Made by a program: the position numbers and the translations under genes. DNA of 64,000 nt from Prevotella sp. Its GTDB lineage: Bacteria; Bacteroidota; Bacteroidia; Bacteroidales; Bacteroidaceae. Location of the stretch: assembly GCA_017847725.1 (NCBI GenBank), contig JAGAXW010000006.1, positions 26,842 to 90,841 of the forward strand. Direction: 5' to 3'. The notes beneath the pieces are model-generated. The model saw nothing but the letters and a program-made list of their open reading frames with translations, was not told the DNA's origin and made no database searches. Positions 1-7,996 of the stretch are shown in pieces; positions within the stretch are counted from its first letter, which is position 1; every line of letters begins with the position of its first letter.

Positions 1-2
1 CA

Positions 3-608
3 CAGAAAGTAAACATCCTGGACTATACGGCCATCGTCTTCACATCACGCCACGCCATCGACCACTTCTTCACACTGGCCAAGGAACTGCGTGTGGCCAT
101 CCCGGAGGACATGAAATACTTCTGCGTGACGGAGACCATTTCACTCTATATCCAGAAATACGTACAATATCGCAAGCGTAAGGTGTTCTTCGGCAGCACG
201 GGAAAGATAGACGACCTGATCCCCACCATGGCCAAGCACAAGACAGAGAAATACCTCATCCCCATGAGCGACGTCCATAACGACAGCGTGGCCCGGATGC
301 TGGACGCCAAGAAGTTGCAACACAAGGAGTGCGTGATGTATCGCACCGTGAGTAACGACTTCACCCCCGAGGAGGTGAAGAACTTCGACTACGACATGCT
401 GATATTCTTCAGCCCCGCAGGTATCGAGTCGCTCACCAAGAACTTCCCCGACTTCGAGCAGGGCGACATCGCCATTGCCACCTTCGGTCCCGCCACCGCC
501 AAAGCCGTCAAAGACGCTGGGCTCAGACTCGACCTGGAAGCACCCTCAGAGAAATACCCCTCCATGACCAGTGCGCTGCAGCAGTATCTGACAGAGAAGC
601 AAGGCTGA
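3..608 (+). CDS. hemD: Uroporphyrinogen-III synthase, 5'-truncated by window edge
   Basis: The frame is open from base 3, so the N-terminus lies outside the window; the ATG at 111 is internal. The HemD family cyclises hydroxymethylbilane to uroporphyrinogen III in cytosolic heme and siroheme synthesis. The visible part starts with a strand and helix reading AIVFTSRHAIDHFF, which is typical of the Bacteroidetes HemD family, and later contains IFFSPAGIESL and IATFGPATAKAV, the conserved Ser/Thr-rich turns of the second lobe. About 200 residues are visible of a usual 250. It lies 15 bp upstream of rnpA and is probably cotranscribed with it. Family assignment is by recognition of these motifs. 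Confidence 0.85.
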   Translation, partial: QKVNILDYTAIVFTSRHAIDHFFTLAKELRVAIPEDMKYFCVTETISLYIQKYVQYRKRKVFFGSTGKIDDLIPTMAKHKTEKYLIPMSDVHNDSVARMLDAKKLQHKECVMYRTVSNDFTPEEVKNFDYDMLIFFSPAGIESLTKNFPDFEQGDIAIATFGPATAKAVKDAGLRLDLEAPSEKYPSMTSALQQYLTEKQG

Positions 609-623
609 CACCTACCCGCCCGC

Positions 624-1016
624 ATGACAGCTCTCACATTCTGCAAACAGGAGCGCATGGTCAGCAGGCAGCTGATAGAGACGCTTTTCAGCGGGGAGCA
701 CAGCGCATCGATGGCCCGGTTCCCGCTCAGGGCCGTATACATGACCATCGACAGGCCCGAAGGGGCACAGACGCAGCCCGTGCAGCTGCTCGTCAGCGTA
801 TCCAAGAAGCGATTCAAGCACGCCGTCGACCGCAATCGGGTAAAGCGCCAGATCAGGGAGGCCTACAGACACCACAAGCAACTGCTGGGCAGTGCCCTGC
901 CCGACGATAAGCAACTGCTGCTGGCACTGGTGTGGCTGACCAACGAACACAAGGCGACAAGCGACGTCGACGACAACGTCAGACGACTGATGGAACGAAT
1001 CTCGGAGAAGCTATGA
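624..1016 (+). CDS. rnpA: Ribonuclease P protein component
   Basis: Protein subunit that binds RNase P RNA and helps mature tRNA 5' ends. The 130-residue product has the expected length and carries the diagnostic basic helix [13 protein letters not shown] around residues 72-84, preceded by [10 protein letters not shown]. The stop overlaps the yidD start (ATGA), the usual rnpA-yidD coupling. The N-terminal [19 protein letters not shown] is the typical family opening (K-x-x-R-L-x-S-x-x-x-I-x-x-L-F). Confidence 0.95.
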   Translation: MTALTFCKQERMVSRQLIETLFSGEHSASMARFPLRAVYMTIDRPEGAQTQPVQLLVSVSKKRFKHAVDRNRVKRQIREAYRHHKQLLGSALPDDKQLLLALVWLTNEHKATSDVDDNVRRLMERISEKL

Positions 1017-1255
1017 GCAGCATCATACACCTCATATCACGTGCCGTGGTAGCACTGCTTCTGCTGCCCATCCGCTTCTACCAGACCGTCATCTCACCAC
1101 TCACGCCGCCGGCGTGCCGATTCACCCCCACCTGCAGCGAATACGCCCGGCAGGCACTCATCAAGCACGGCCCCATCAAGGGACTGGGACTCGCCATCTG
1201 GAGAATACTGAGATGCAACCCGTGGGGAGGGTCGGGATACGACCCAGTGCCGTGA
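1013..1255 (+). CDS. yidD: YidD membrane protein insertion efficiency factor
   Basis: Small (80 residues) inner-membrane-associated protein thought to help YidC-dependent insertion. A hydrophobic N-terminal helix (residues 10-22) is followed by the family signature [19 protein letters not shown] and the cysteine motif PTCSEYA, then [14 protein letters not shown] at the C-terminus. The start ATG at 1013 overlaps the rnpA stop by 4 bp; a longer in-frame opening at 932 would lie inside rnpA and is not favoured. Confidence 0.93.
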   Translation: MSSIIHLISRAVVALLLLPIRFYQTVISPLTPPACRFTPTCSEYARQALIKHGPIKGLGLAIWRILRCNPWGGSGYDPVP

Positions 1256-1262
1256 GAAGCGT

Positions 1263-1296
1263 ATAGAGTTTAGAGTTTAAAAGTTTAGAGCTAAAA
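1263..1296. repeat. Short heptad-like repeat between yidD and tyrS
   Basis: The spacer is built of near-copies of TAGAGTT/TTTAGAG with roughly 7-bp spacing, ending in CTAAAAG. It resembles in period, though not in sequence, the GCCAA heptad repeats elsewhere in the window. It fills nearly the whole intergenic gap and no function is visible. Confidence 0.5.
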
Positions 1297-1303
1297 GATA
1301 ACT

Positions 1304-2599
1304 ATGAAAAATTTTGTTGAAGAACTCCGCTGGCGCGGCATGCTGGCACAGATGATGCCAGGAACGGAAGAACTCCTGCAGAAGGAGATGGTGACGGCCT
1401 ACCTGGGCACCGACCCGACGGCCGACTCGCTGCACATCGGACACCTCTGTGGCATCATGATGCTGCGACACCTGCAGCGCTGCGGCCACAAGCCCGTCAT
1501 TCTGGTGGGCGGTGCCACGGGTATGATTGGCGACCCCTCGGGCAAGTCGCAGGAGCGCAACCTGCTGAACGACGAGACCCTGCGCCACAACCAGGAGTGC
1601 ATCAAGCGCCAGGTGGCCAAATTCCTCGACTTCGAATCGAAGGACGAGAACGCCGCCGTCATGGTGAACAACTACGACTGGATGAAGGACTTCACCTTCC
1701 TCGACTTCGCACGCGAGGTGGGCAAGCACATCACCGTCAACTACATGATGGCCAAGGAGAGCGTACAGCAGCGACTGAACGGTACGGCACGCGACGGACT
1801 GTCGTTCACCGAGTTCACCTACCAGTTGCTGCAGGGCTACGACTTCCTGTACCTCTACCAGCACTACGGCGTGAAGCTGCAGCTGGGCGGCAACGACCAG
1901 TGGGGCAACATGACCACGGGCACGGAACTGATACGCCGCACCCTGGGCAACGACGTGGAGACCTTCGCCCTGACCTGCCCGCTCATCACCAAGAGCGACG
2001 GCAAGAAGTTCGGCAAGACGGAGAGCGGCAACATCTGGCTCGACCCGCAGCGCACCACGCCCTACCGCTTCTACCAGTTCTGGCTGAACGTGAGCGACGA
2101 CGACGCCGAGCGCTACATCAAGATATTCACCTCGCTCGAGAAAGACGTCATCGACGCCCTCGTCGAGGAGCACAAGCAGGACCCCGGACGCCGCGTGCTG
2201 CAGAAGCGACTGGCCGAGGAGGTCACCACGATGGTGCACTCGAAGGAGGCCCTCGACACCGCCATCGAGGCTTCGAACATCCTCTTCGGTAAGTCGACCA
2301 AGGAGGGACTGGAGAAGCTCGACGAGCAGACCTTCCTCGACGTGTTCGACGGCGTGCCCCAGTTTGAAGTCGCCAAGGACAGTCTGAACCAGCCCGCCAT
2401 CGAACTGCTGACCACCGTGGCTCCCGTATTCCCCTCGAAGGGCGAGATGCGCAAGATGGTACAGGGAGGCGGCGTCAGCCTGAACAAGGAGAAACTGACC
2501 GACCAGAACCGCGTGGTGACGGCCGACGACCTCATCGACGGCAAGTATCTGCTGGCCCAGAAGGGCAAGAAAAACTACTTCCTGCTCGTCGTGAAATGA
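1304..2599 (+). CDS. tyrS: Tyrosyl-tRNA synthetase
   Basis: Class Ic synthetase that charges tRNA-Tyr. The 431-residue length is normal. The HIGH motif is intact at residues 44-47 (LHIGHLCG), followed by [16 protein letters not shown]. The second ATP-binding signature reads KKFGKT near residue 235, the usual TyrRS form of KMSKS. The C-terminal S4-like RNA-binding domain carries [40 protein letters not shown] terminator-like hairpin follows within 12 bp. Confidence 0.97.
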   Translation: MKNFVEELRWRGMLAQMMPGTEELLQKEMVTAYLGTDPTADSLHIGHLCGIMMLRHLQRCGHKPVILVGGATGMIGDPSGKSQERNLLNDETLRHNQECIKRQVAKFLDFESKDENAAVMVNNYDWMKDFTFLDFAREVGKHITVNYMMAKESVQQRLNGTARDGLSFTEFTYQLLQGYDFLYLYQHYGVKLQLGGNDQWGNMTTGTELIRRTLGNDVETFALTCPLITKSDGKKFGKTESGNIWLDPQRTTPYRFYQFWLNVSDDDAERYIKIFTSLEKDVIDALVEEHKQDPGRRVLQKRLAEEVTTMVHSKEALDTAIEASNILFGKSTKEGLEKLDEQTFLDVFDGVPQFEVAKDSLNQPAIELLTTVAPVFPSKGEMRKMVQGGGVSLNKEKLTDQNRVVTADDLIDGKYLLAQKGKKNYFLLVVK

Positions 2600-2610
2600 A
2601 AATGAATATG

Positions 2611-2637
2611 AAAAATTTGGCCGTGTGCCAAATTTTT
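2611..2637 (+). terminator. Hairpin downstream of tyrS
   Basis: Perfect inverted repeat with 11-bp arms, AAAAATTTGGC (2611-2621) and GCCAAATTTTT (2627-2637), and a 5-nt loop. The descending arm ends in five T. It probably terminates tyrS transcription and overlaps the tRNA-Gln promoter. Confidence 0.75.
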
Positions 2638-2647
2638 CATATCTTTG
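2616..2647 (+). promoter_or_regulatory. Promoter of tRNA-Gln
   Basis: A -33 TTTG at 2616-2619, a 20-bp spacer and a perfect -7 box TATCTTTG at 2640-2647 match the Bacteroidetes primary sigma consensus. The tRNA begins 10 bp after the box. Confidence 0.8.
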
Positions 2648-2656
2648 CACCCGCAT

Positions 2657-2727
2657 TGTCCAATGGTGTAATGGTAGCACAACAGGTTTTGGTTCTGTTT
2701 GTGGTGGTTCGAATCCGCCTTGGACAA
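2657..2727 (+). tRNA. tRNA-Gln (anticodon TTG)
   Basis: Cloverleaf by eye: acceptor stem TGTCCAA (2657-2663) with TTGGACA (2720-2726) and discriminator A at 2727; anticodon stem ACAGG/TCTGT with loop TTTTGGT, anticodon TTG; T arm GGTGGTTCGAATCCGCC. No CCA is encoded. The 3' half is the target of the integrated element, and because the left att copy rebuilds it the gene remains intact. Confidence 0.95.
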
Positions 2728-2728
2728 C
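2712..2728 (+). other. attL: left copy of 17-bp direct repeat
   Basis: AATCCGCCTTGGACAAC covers the T-arm 3' side, acceptor stem and discriminator of tRNA-Gln, plus one base. An identical copy lies at 13259-13275. A duplicated tRNA 3' end bracketing an integrase gene is the classical signature of tRNA-targeted site-specific integration. Confidence 0.92.
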
Positions 2729-2738
2729 TTTTTAACAC

Positions 2739-2766
2739 AAGGAAGTCGATAAGGCTTCCTTTTTTG
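2739..2766 (+). terminator. Element-borne terminator after tRNA-Gln
   Basis: AAGGAAG and CTTCCTT form a 7-bp stem around a 9-nt loop, and the stem runs into a T tract at 2758-2765. It lies just inside the left end of the element and so would replace the host terminator displaced by integration. Confidence 0.75.
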
Positions 2767-2914
2767 ATGCCCTGACTGACAACGACTTGCAGATGTAACT
2801 TGTTGATTGTTAGTTTTCTAAGGAAATTCCATACCTCTAAGACGTTCTCATTGTGATGCATGGGAGTGTATGTCAATACATTATTTTTTAATTATAATAA
2901 TATTAGAGGTGATT

Positions 2915-3178
2915 ATGGAAAAGCAATTGGAAAACCGAAAAGTGACAGAGCAGGACACAGTCCTGTTGCTTGGAGCGTCTGAGTGTCGTAAAAACATTCA
3001 GGAGTGCATCAACAATCTTGGTGAGGTGCTCAATGAATTTGTGGTTAAAGAATCACTCGACGACCCTGATACTCTTGGATGGATGTCAAGGTATGTCGCT
3101 GAAACAAGAATGTTTCTTGCGACTCTAAAAAGTGACCTGAGTCTCAGCGACAATAGGCAGCAGAAGCCAGAGAATTGA
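2915..3178 (+). CDS. Small element-encoded protein of unknown function
   Basis: An 87-residue acidic and probably helical protein starting MEKQLENRKVTEQD. The ATG at 2915 is chosen because AGAGG lies 8 bp upstream; an in-frame opening at 2870 would add a hydrophobic stretch (FLIIIILEV) that looks non-coding. The middle contains CRKNIQECINNLGEVLNEFV, likely an amphipathic helix. I recognise no family. Small proteins of this kind often sit next to the integrase of Bacteroidetes mobile elements, so a regulatory or accessory role is possible but unproven. Confidence 0.55.
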   Translation: MEKQLENRKVTEQDTVLLLGASECRKNIQECINNLGEVLNEFVVKESLDDPDTLGWMSRYVAETRMFLATLKSDLSLSDNRQQKPEN

Positions 3179-3232
3179 AAGATGCACAAAACAAGAAAAA
3201 TGTGCAATTTTTGGCCATTTTACGATGGTTTT

Positions 3233-3256
3233 GGTCTTAAAATAGTTAATTCAAGA
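3233..3256 (+). promoter_or_regulatory. Left copy of 24-bp inverted site (candidate operator)
   Basis: A 24-bp sequence beginning GGTCTTAAAATAGTT that is repeated perfectly in inverted orientation at 9750-9773. Its downstream edge is 41 bp from the -7 box (3297) of the integrase-operon promoter. The right copy has the same 41-bp distance to the leftward relaxase promoter. This geometry suggests a binding site for one regulator acting on both promoters. Confidence 0.7.
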
Positions 3257-3275
3257 CTTTATAACTCTCAAATTC

Positions 3276-3304
3276 TTGCGTGAAAAGAGATTTTAGTTTC
3301 TTTG
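3276..3304 (+). promoter_or_regulatory. Promoter of excisionase-integrase operon
   Basis: TTG at 3276-3278, an 18-bp spacer and TTTCTTTG at 3297-3304, a weak match to TAnnTTTG. The excisionase ATG is at 3332. The imperfect -7 box fits a promoter needing an activator, possibly at the 24-bp site upstream. Confidence 0.55.
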
Positions 3305-3331
3305 CAACAAAAAACCAAAAAGTGTTAGTGT

Positions 3332-3598
3332 ATGACGAAGAATGAAATGAATCTTTTGGCCACCATGGTGGCAGAGACAGTAGTACAGAAACTGAAGGGC
3401 GCGCGCATAAGCGAGGCAGAGTACGTCGACACCAAAGAGGCTGCACGCATTCTGGGTGTAAGCGAAACTTATATGAGATTCCTCAAACAGGAGTACCCTG
3501 ATAAGTATCCCACCATCAAAAAAGGCAATACACCCCAAGGTCGGGTTCTTTTCCGCCGAGATGCATTACTAAAGGACTTTAGACCTGAAACAACATGA
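3332..3598 (+). CDS. Excisionase-like helix-turn-helix protein
   Basis: An 88-residue protein whose central part, residues 32-60, reads YVDTKEAARILGVSETYMRFLKQ: a MerR/Xis-type winged-helix recognition module of the HTH_17 class. It continues into GNTPQGRVLFRRDALLKDF, the usual wing and helix. Such proteins bend DNA at att sites and set the direction of recombination. Its stop overlaps the integrase start (ATGA), so the two are translationally coupled. It could instead be mainly a transcription regulator, perhaps of the 24-bp sites. Confidence 0.8.
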   Translation: MTKNEMNLLATMVAETVVQKLKGARISEAEYVDTKEAARILGVSETYMRFLKQEYPDKYPTIKKGNTPQGRVLFRRDALLKDFRPETT

Positions 3599-4761
3599 GA
3601 GGAATTATAAGACTTCCCATCCTAACTATTATATATAATAGGTATAAAACAGCTTCACCATCGAGAAATGCCGTGGTGGAGCTGAGAATTGCCTACAACA
3701 AGAAACAAAAATACTTGTCTACAGGCATTTTCCTTCTTCCTAAAGAGTGGGATGACCGCAATCGGTGTATAATCAACAGGACGGATGCCGCTATCTTGAA
3801 TAAGACACTTGACAAGTTGGTGAATGAGGTTCGTCAGGTCATATATGACATGATAGACGAAGGTCGCATCGACATCTTTGCTGTTCCTGCCCGAATGCAA
3901 GCTAAGAAAAGACGTACCATTACTTTTCTGGAATTCTGCCAGGAACGTGCCACGATACGCAAGTACGGCCTTTCTCTCCTCCGTCAGAAGGCATGGGATC
4001 GCATCGTCAACTTTCTTAGCGACTATGGGAAGTTCGGCAGTTTTGGCGATGTAAACGAACCGCATATTATGGAACTTGACCGGTACCTGATAAAAAAGAA
4101 GATGATGCCCAGTAGCCGCTGGAATAATTACCATCGGTTCCTCAACAGCTTTATCATCGATGCTCAGAAGGAGGGACTGATGCTATACAATCCTTATGAC
4201 CGCATCCGGATAGAGCGTGGTGATGACAGTGAGGCCATCAACAAGTACCTTACCAGCGAGGAACTGCAGCTGTTGCGTAATGCCGTCCTGACTGATGTCA
4301 AGCAAGACAGGGCGCGTGACCTCTTTGTGTTTAGCTGCTACACTTGTTTGAGCTATGTCGACCTCCAGGCATTCGATATGAAGAACGTCAAGGAGCGTGA
4401 CGGTGCGAAAATCTACGAAGGTCATCGTGGCAAGACCTCTGTAGAGTTCACCATTCCCTTGCTCCAGCCTGCTCTGGATATCATTGAGAAGTATGGTGGG
4501 AAGCTGCCTGTCTATAGCAACCAGCGCTACAACCAACATCTTCATGATGTGGTGGAAGCCGTGGGCATCACAAAGCCCATCACGACGCACTGGGCACGCC
4601 ATACGGGTGCTACCATCCTGCTTAATGCCGGTGTCCCGATGGATGTCATTGCCAGGATAGGTGGCTGGAAGGACACCAAAGTCCTGCGGCATATCTATGC
4701 AAAGATGCACCCAGAGACAGTGGTTGCAGCGGTTACCGAAATAGAGGACAAACTTAAGTAA
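3595..4761 (+). CDS. int: Tyrosine recombinase (integrase) of the CTnDOT/NBU type
   Basis: 388 residues with an N-terminal arm-binding domain (VELRIAYNKKQKYLSTGIFLLPKEW), a SAM-like core-binding domain at about 115-205 and a C-terminal catalytic domain. Visible active-site positions are Lys in HRGKTSVEF (about 283), HxxR in HWARHT (about 332-335), His in LRHIYAK and the Tyr nucleophile in HIYAKM (about 368). The usual first Arg of TGLRxxE is replaced: the motif reads YTCLSYVDL, with Ser at that place, as described for IntDOT. It should catalyse integration at tRNA-Gln and excision with the preceding protein. Confidence 0.93.
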   Translation: MRGIIRLPILTIIYNRYKTASPSRNAVVELRIAYNKKQKYLSTGIFLLPKEWDDRNRCIINRTDAAILNKTLDKLVNEVRQVIYDMIDEGRIDIFAVPARMQAKKRRTITFLEFCQERATIRKYGLSLLRQKAWDRIVNFLSDYGKFGSFGDVNEPHIMELDRYLIKKKMMPSSRWNNYHRFLNSFIIDAQKEGLMLYNPYDRIRIERGDDSEAINKYLTSEELQLLRNAVLTDVKQDRARDLFVFSCYTCLSYVDLQAFDMKNVKERDGAKIYEGHRGKTSVEFTIPLLQPALDIIEKYGGKLPVYSNQRYNQHLHDVVEAVGITKPITTHWARHTGATILLNAGVPMDVIARIGGWKDTKVLRHIYAKMHPETVVAAVTEIEDKLK

Positions 4762-4771
4762 TAGTGAAGAT

Positions 4772-5035
4772 ATGAATGAGAAAACATATGTAATTGCCAT
4801 CGACGGTGATGAACAGTTCCGTACGACGAACCGAGGACAGGCCAAAGCTGTCTACAACTTGGTTGACGAGCAATATGAGCGTAGCGTCGACGGTCTGAAA
4901 AAGCAGCTCATTGAACTGGCTGATGACGGTTTCAATGGAAAGGTGCTCTGTGAGGACACCATTCATTGTCCTCAGGCAGATCAAGTCGAAGAACTGGAAG
5001 ACGATATACCCCAGTCTCGTGGGTGGCATAGATAA
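4772..5035 (+). CDS. Small acidic element protein, unknown function
   Basis: An 87-residue protein 10 bp downstream of the integrase and likely in its operon. It reads MNEKTYVIAIDGDEQFRTTNRG and then a helical segment with YNLVDEQYERSVDGLKKQLIELADDGF. The C-terminus is rich in Asp and Glu. I recognise no family. Conservation next to related integrases would decide whether it is real; the start is supported by an ATG close to the preceding stop. Confidence 0.5.
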   Translation: MNEKTYVIAIDGDEQFRTTNRGQAKAVYNLVDEQYERSVDGLKKQLIELADDGFNGKVLCEDTIHCPQADQVEELEDDIPQSRGWHR

Positions 5036-5071
5036 CGGGTAAAAAGAAAAAGATATGGGAGCACGACCACC

Positions 5072-5150
5072 ATAAAAAAAGAAAGTCCCGGACATTGCTG
5101 TTCGGGAATGGGTTCGGAAATAAAACCGCGTAACTTTCTACCTTCGACAG
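5072..5150 (-). ncRNA. Candidate small RNA upstream of the replication gene
   Basis: On the minus strand a near-perfect promoter (TTG at 5183-5181, 20-bp spacer, TACCTTTG at 5160-5153) is followed after about 75 nt by an intrinsic terminator: stem TCCCGGAC (5086-5093) with GTTCGGGA (5100-5107), loop ATTGCT, then a U tract at 5080-5074. No open frame of note fits between them. It lies just upstream of and divergent from the helicase-like replication gene, so its role could be copy control or regulation of the flanking genes. It need not be antisense to any mRNA unless the leader starts further upstream. Confidence 0.65.
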
Positions 5151-5230
5151 GGCAAAGGTACACATAATTTCCGAATCCACCAAGTTTTTTGCGAACTTAT
5201 TCGGTTTTTAACATAATATAATTGGAAATT

Positions 5231-6442
5231 ATGGAAAATAATGATGAAAAGTTCCTGCGTATAGGAACACAGATATATTTGAAAGAGATTAATCCGTCAG
5301 GTCAGGAACAATTGTTGCCATGGTCGACTTCTGCCATATATCAAGACTACGGGAAAGACCGTGGTAATGAGATTATCAGCCATATGCCCAAATACGTTGG
5401 TTGGGCGAACGAACCATCCCACACTGACTATCAGCCGATCATTGGTAAGTGGCTCAACCTTTATCAGGCGTTACCCTACGAGCCACGTTCCGGTGCAGAC
5501 TTCCCCAATATCCAGTTGTTTCTGCAGCACATCTTTGGAAATCTCTATCATTTAGGGCTTGACTATCTCCAGCTACTATATCTTCAGCCAAAGCAGAAAC
5601 TACCTATTCTGATGCTGGTGTCAAAAGAGAGAAATACTGGTAAGTCAACCTTCCTTAAATTCTTGAAAGCGATTTACGGTGCGAATGCGACATTTAACAC
5701 CAACGAAGATTTTAAGTCGCAGTTTAATTCTGACTGGGCAAATAAGCTGCTCATTATGGTCGACGAAGCGTTTCTCGATAAGGTGGAATACACAGAACGG
5801 CTGAAGAACCTAAGCACGGCAACCATCTATAAGGCTGAGGCTAAAGGCAAAGACCGTATAGAGTGTGACTTTCACGGGAAATTCATCCTCTGTAGCAACA
5901 ATGTGGAGCGTCCTGTTATTATCGAGCCTGGGGAGACACGCTTCTGGGTGATTCAGGTAGCAAAGCTTAAGAGTGATGATACCCAACTGCTCGATAAGAT
6001 GATATATGAGATACCGGCATTTCTTGATTTCCTTGCGCATAGGGAAATGTCCACGAAATGCTTTTCTCGTATGTGGTTCTCTTTTGACGATTACCACACC
6101 AGGGCACTTGATCGCATCATTGCCAGCAACCGTAGCCGATTAGAACAGCAGATAGCTTATGTCTTGGTTGATATTATGGAAAGTTATAGGCTTGATACTA
6201 TTGACATTTGTCTCAGGGACATATATGCTATTCTTATGTTTCGGGGATGTGCTGGACGTTATGAACTGGAGGAACGAAATATTAAAAGGGTTCTACAGAA
6301 TTCGTGGGACCTCACACCTGTTGGAAATGGCCTAACTTATACCAGATATATGCCAAGCGGTACACAATCAGGTGAATATACTCCCGTCAAAGCTATTGGA
6401 CGATATTATACTATCAGATATGATTTTATCAAAAATATTTGA
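5231..6442 (+). CDS. Primase-helicase-like replication protein (SF3/D5-like ATPase)
   Basis: 403 residues. A Walker A motif ERNTGKST lies near residues 131-138 and a Walker B LLIMVDEA near 173. CSNNVERPVIIEPGETRFWVI follows, the sensor and arginine-finger region of the D5/VapE-like family of element-encoded replicative helicases. The N-terminal 100 residues look like a helical adaptor. An ATG at 5231 is used; a TTG at 5222 is also in frame. With the toprim protein at 6736 it probably forms the replication module that copies the excised circle. The iteron-like array lies directly downstream. Confidence 0.8.
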   Translation: MENNDEKFLRIGTQIYLKEINPSGQEQLLPWSTSAIYQDYGKDRGNEIISHMPKYVGWANEPSHTDYQPIIGKWLNLYQALPYEPRSGADFPNIQLFLQHIFGNLYHLGLDYLQLLYLQPKQKLPILMLVSKERNTGKSTFLKFLKAIYGANATFNTNEDFKSQFNSDWANKLLIMVDEAFLDKVEYTERLKNLSTATIYKAEAKGKDRIECDFHGKFILCSNNVERPVIIEPGETRFWVIQVAKLKSDDTQLLDKMIYEIPAFLDFLAHREMSTKCFSRMWFSFDDYHTRALDRIIASNRSRLEQQIAYVLVDIMESYRLDTIDICLRDIYAILMFRGCAGRYELEERNIKRVLQNSWDLTPVGNGLTYTRYMPSGTQSGEYTPVKAIGRYYTIRYDFIKNI

Positions 6443-6481
6443 CATGGGTTTTCCCAAACCGAATATTTCTGTAAAAAACCT

Positions 6482-6664
6482 GTTGAAATTGTTGAATTTG
6501 TTGAGGGGCTGTAAATCAACAAGTTACAAGTCAAAAACTCTCAACAATCTCAACAGATTCAACAAACTACCCTATTTCTTAAAAAATGTAAACCTTATTT
6601 TGTTGAGAGTGTTGAGAGTCAACTTTTTAAAAATCAATAAATTAACTCTACTCAACAGCTCAAC
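6482..6664. repeat. Iteron-like GTTGA/TCAAC array, candidate replication origin
   Basis: The 290-bp gap between the two replication genes contains phased pentamers. GTTGA occurs at 6482, 6491 and 6500 (9-bp steps) and at 6602 and 6611; TCAAC occurs at 6541, 6550 and 6559 (9-bp steps) and at 6516, 6619, 6652 and 6660. The surrounding DNA is very AT-rich. Short phased repeats beside a replication helicase are typical of an iteron origin. A 111-codon open frame across this region (6372-6707) is an artefact of the repeats. Confidence 0.6.
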
Positions 6665-6735
6665 ACTTTTTTGGTCGCAATTTCAGAAAACGACGTATCG
6701 GAAATAAAAAATATTTACTGATAAAAGAAAAAAGG

Positions 6736-7593
6736 ATGACTACACAGATAAAAGAGATCAAGGAGAAATACACCTGCCTGGACTACCTCGGCCAGCCAGT
6801 GAAAAGAACTGCTCACGGTTTCTTGTACCGGGCACCATGGAGAACGGACACCCACCCATCACTGTCTGTCACAGAGAACGGCAGGGGATGGCATGATATG
6901 GCCACAGGTGAACACGGCAGCGTCATCGACTTGGTTATGCGATGCCTGAATACTACAGACATTGTGCGGGCATGTGAAGAACTGGAGCGTAGCAACCCAT
7001 CTTTTTCTTTTTCCCAGCCACTCTTAGAGGAGAACGGGGAAAAGAAGAAAGAAGGTGGCTTTACGAGGTTCGAGGTGACGAAGCTGCAGTCAAAAGGGCT
7101 ATTCGCCTACCTCTATCAGCGCAAAGTGTACATTGACATTGCCAAGCAGTTCCTTCAGGAGGCTCACTACTCCTTCCGGCAAGGTGATGATAGTTATCTA
7201 TATGCCCTGGCATACCCGAATGACAAAGGCGGCTACGAGCTGCGCAGCAGCAAATATAAGGGTGGTACCAGCCCCAAGGGTATAACTACCCATTGGCATA
7301 TCGATGGTGCTCCCGTCGTGGTGTTCGAAGGGTTCTTTGATATGCTTTCGTTTGTCACCCTCTGCGGAGGTGTGAAGCACAATTATATCGTCCTTAATAG
7401 CATCGTCAATGTGGATGCCGCCATAGATGCAATTGCAGGACGATGTAGGACAACTTATCTCTGCCTTGACAATGACGATGCCGGCATGGATGCAACCCAG
7501 AAAATTCAAAATGCAATTGCATCCGCAGTTGACATACGACACCACTTCGCCCCTTTTAAAGACGTGAATGATTATCTTATGAACAAAAAGTAA
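6736..7593 (+). CDS. Toprim-domain primase-like protein
   Basis: 285 residues. The N-terminus resembles the DnaG zinc-finger domain (YLGQPVKRTAHGFLYRAP, then THPSLSVTENGRGWHDMATGEHGSVIDLVM). The zinc-binding Cys and His positions of CHC2 are absent, as is common in mobile-element versions. The toprim fold is visible from about 190: the acidic VVFEGFFDML and the DxD-type LCLDNDDAGMDAT. It probably makes primers or otherwise works with the helicase-like protein upstream. An AAAAAAGG ribosome-binding-like sequence precedes the ATG. Four of the six GCAATTGC palindromes fall in or near the 3' end of this gene and the start of the next. Confidence 0.8.
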   Translation: MTTQIKEIKEKYTCLDYLGQPVKRTAHGFLYRAPWRTDTHPSLSVTENGRGWHDMATGEHGSVIDLVMRCLNTTDIVRACEELERSNPSFSFSQPLLEENGEKKKEGGFTRFEVTKLQSKGLFAYLYQRKVYIDIAKQFLQEAHYSFRQGDDSYLYALAYPNDKGGYELRSSKYKGGTSPKGITTHWHIDGAPVVVFEGFFDMLSFVTLCGGVKHNYIVLNSIVNVDAAIDAIAGRCRTTYLCLDNDDAGMDATQKIQNAIASAVDIRHHFAPFKDVNDYLMNKK

Positions 7594-7908
7594 AAAGCAA
7601 TTGCAAATGGACGAAAAGAAGAAGCGCAATAATGCCACAATCACCTTTAGCGACAAGGCTCAGAAGGAAAAGCTACTCCTGCAGTTGAACTCGATGCAAT
7701 TGCAAAATCTGATGCCTAAGAGTACGCGAGGCAGGGACTGTCAGATGGTCATCTGGGCGATTGACTATCTGTACAACCTTGCTGTCAGGGGCAAGATCCG
7801 TGTCCAGGTGCCGATGTTCGAGGAAGACAGTCAAGAGAAGTACCAGTTGATTGATGAAATAGAGAGGCTGAAAAAGCAATTGCATTGCCAAGATGAAATG
7901 CAATTGCA
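7428..7908. repeat. Cluster of six GCAATTGC palindromes
   Basis: The 8-bp palindrome GCAATTGC occurs at 7429, 7513, 7597, 7696, 7876 and 7900, four times as the 10-bp TGCAATTGCA. An 8-mer is expected about once per 65 kb. The copies span the 3' end of the toprim gene and most of the next gene, encoding short AI or QL runs. Candidate binding sites for a partition, relaxosome or regulatory protein. Confidence 0.7.
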
Positions 7909-7996
7909 AATTCAACGTCTAAAGGATCGTGTAAGAGAACTGGAGTGCCTGGAGGAGAGTTATGTAGACACGATAAACCGGCTAAAGAAGCGATAG
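7607..7996 (+). CDS. Coiled-coil accessory protein, possibly for mobilization or maintenance
   Basis: 129 residues from ATG 7607 (TTG 7601 is in frame but lies within a palindrome). The N-terminal half reads ATITFSDKAQKEKLLLQL and STRGRDCQMVIWAIDYLYNL, possibly a ribbon-helix-helix-like DNA-binding module. From about residue 80 to the end it is a heptad coiled coil (IDEIERLKKQL, QIQRLKDRVRELE). It converges tail-to-tail on the relaxase gene with no gap. A DNA-binding accessory role is inferred from position and shape; I do not recognise the family. Confidence 0.6.
   Translation: MDEKKKRNNATITFSDKAQKEKLLLQLNSMQLQNLMPKSTRGRDCQMVIWAIDYLYNLAVRGKIRVQVPMFEEDSQEKYQLIDEIERLKKQLHCQDEMQLQIQRLKDRVRELECLEESYVDTINRLKKR

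Noticed and set aside
6372-6707. 111-codon open frame across the iteron region
   Set aside because: Its Leu/Asn-rich product is created by the phased GTTGA/TCAAC repeats and it overlaps the end of the helicase-like gene; there is no start signal.
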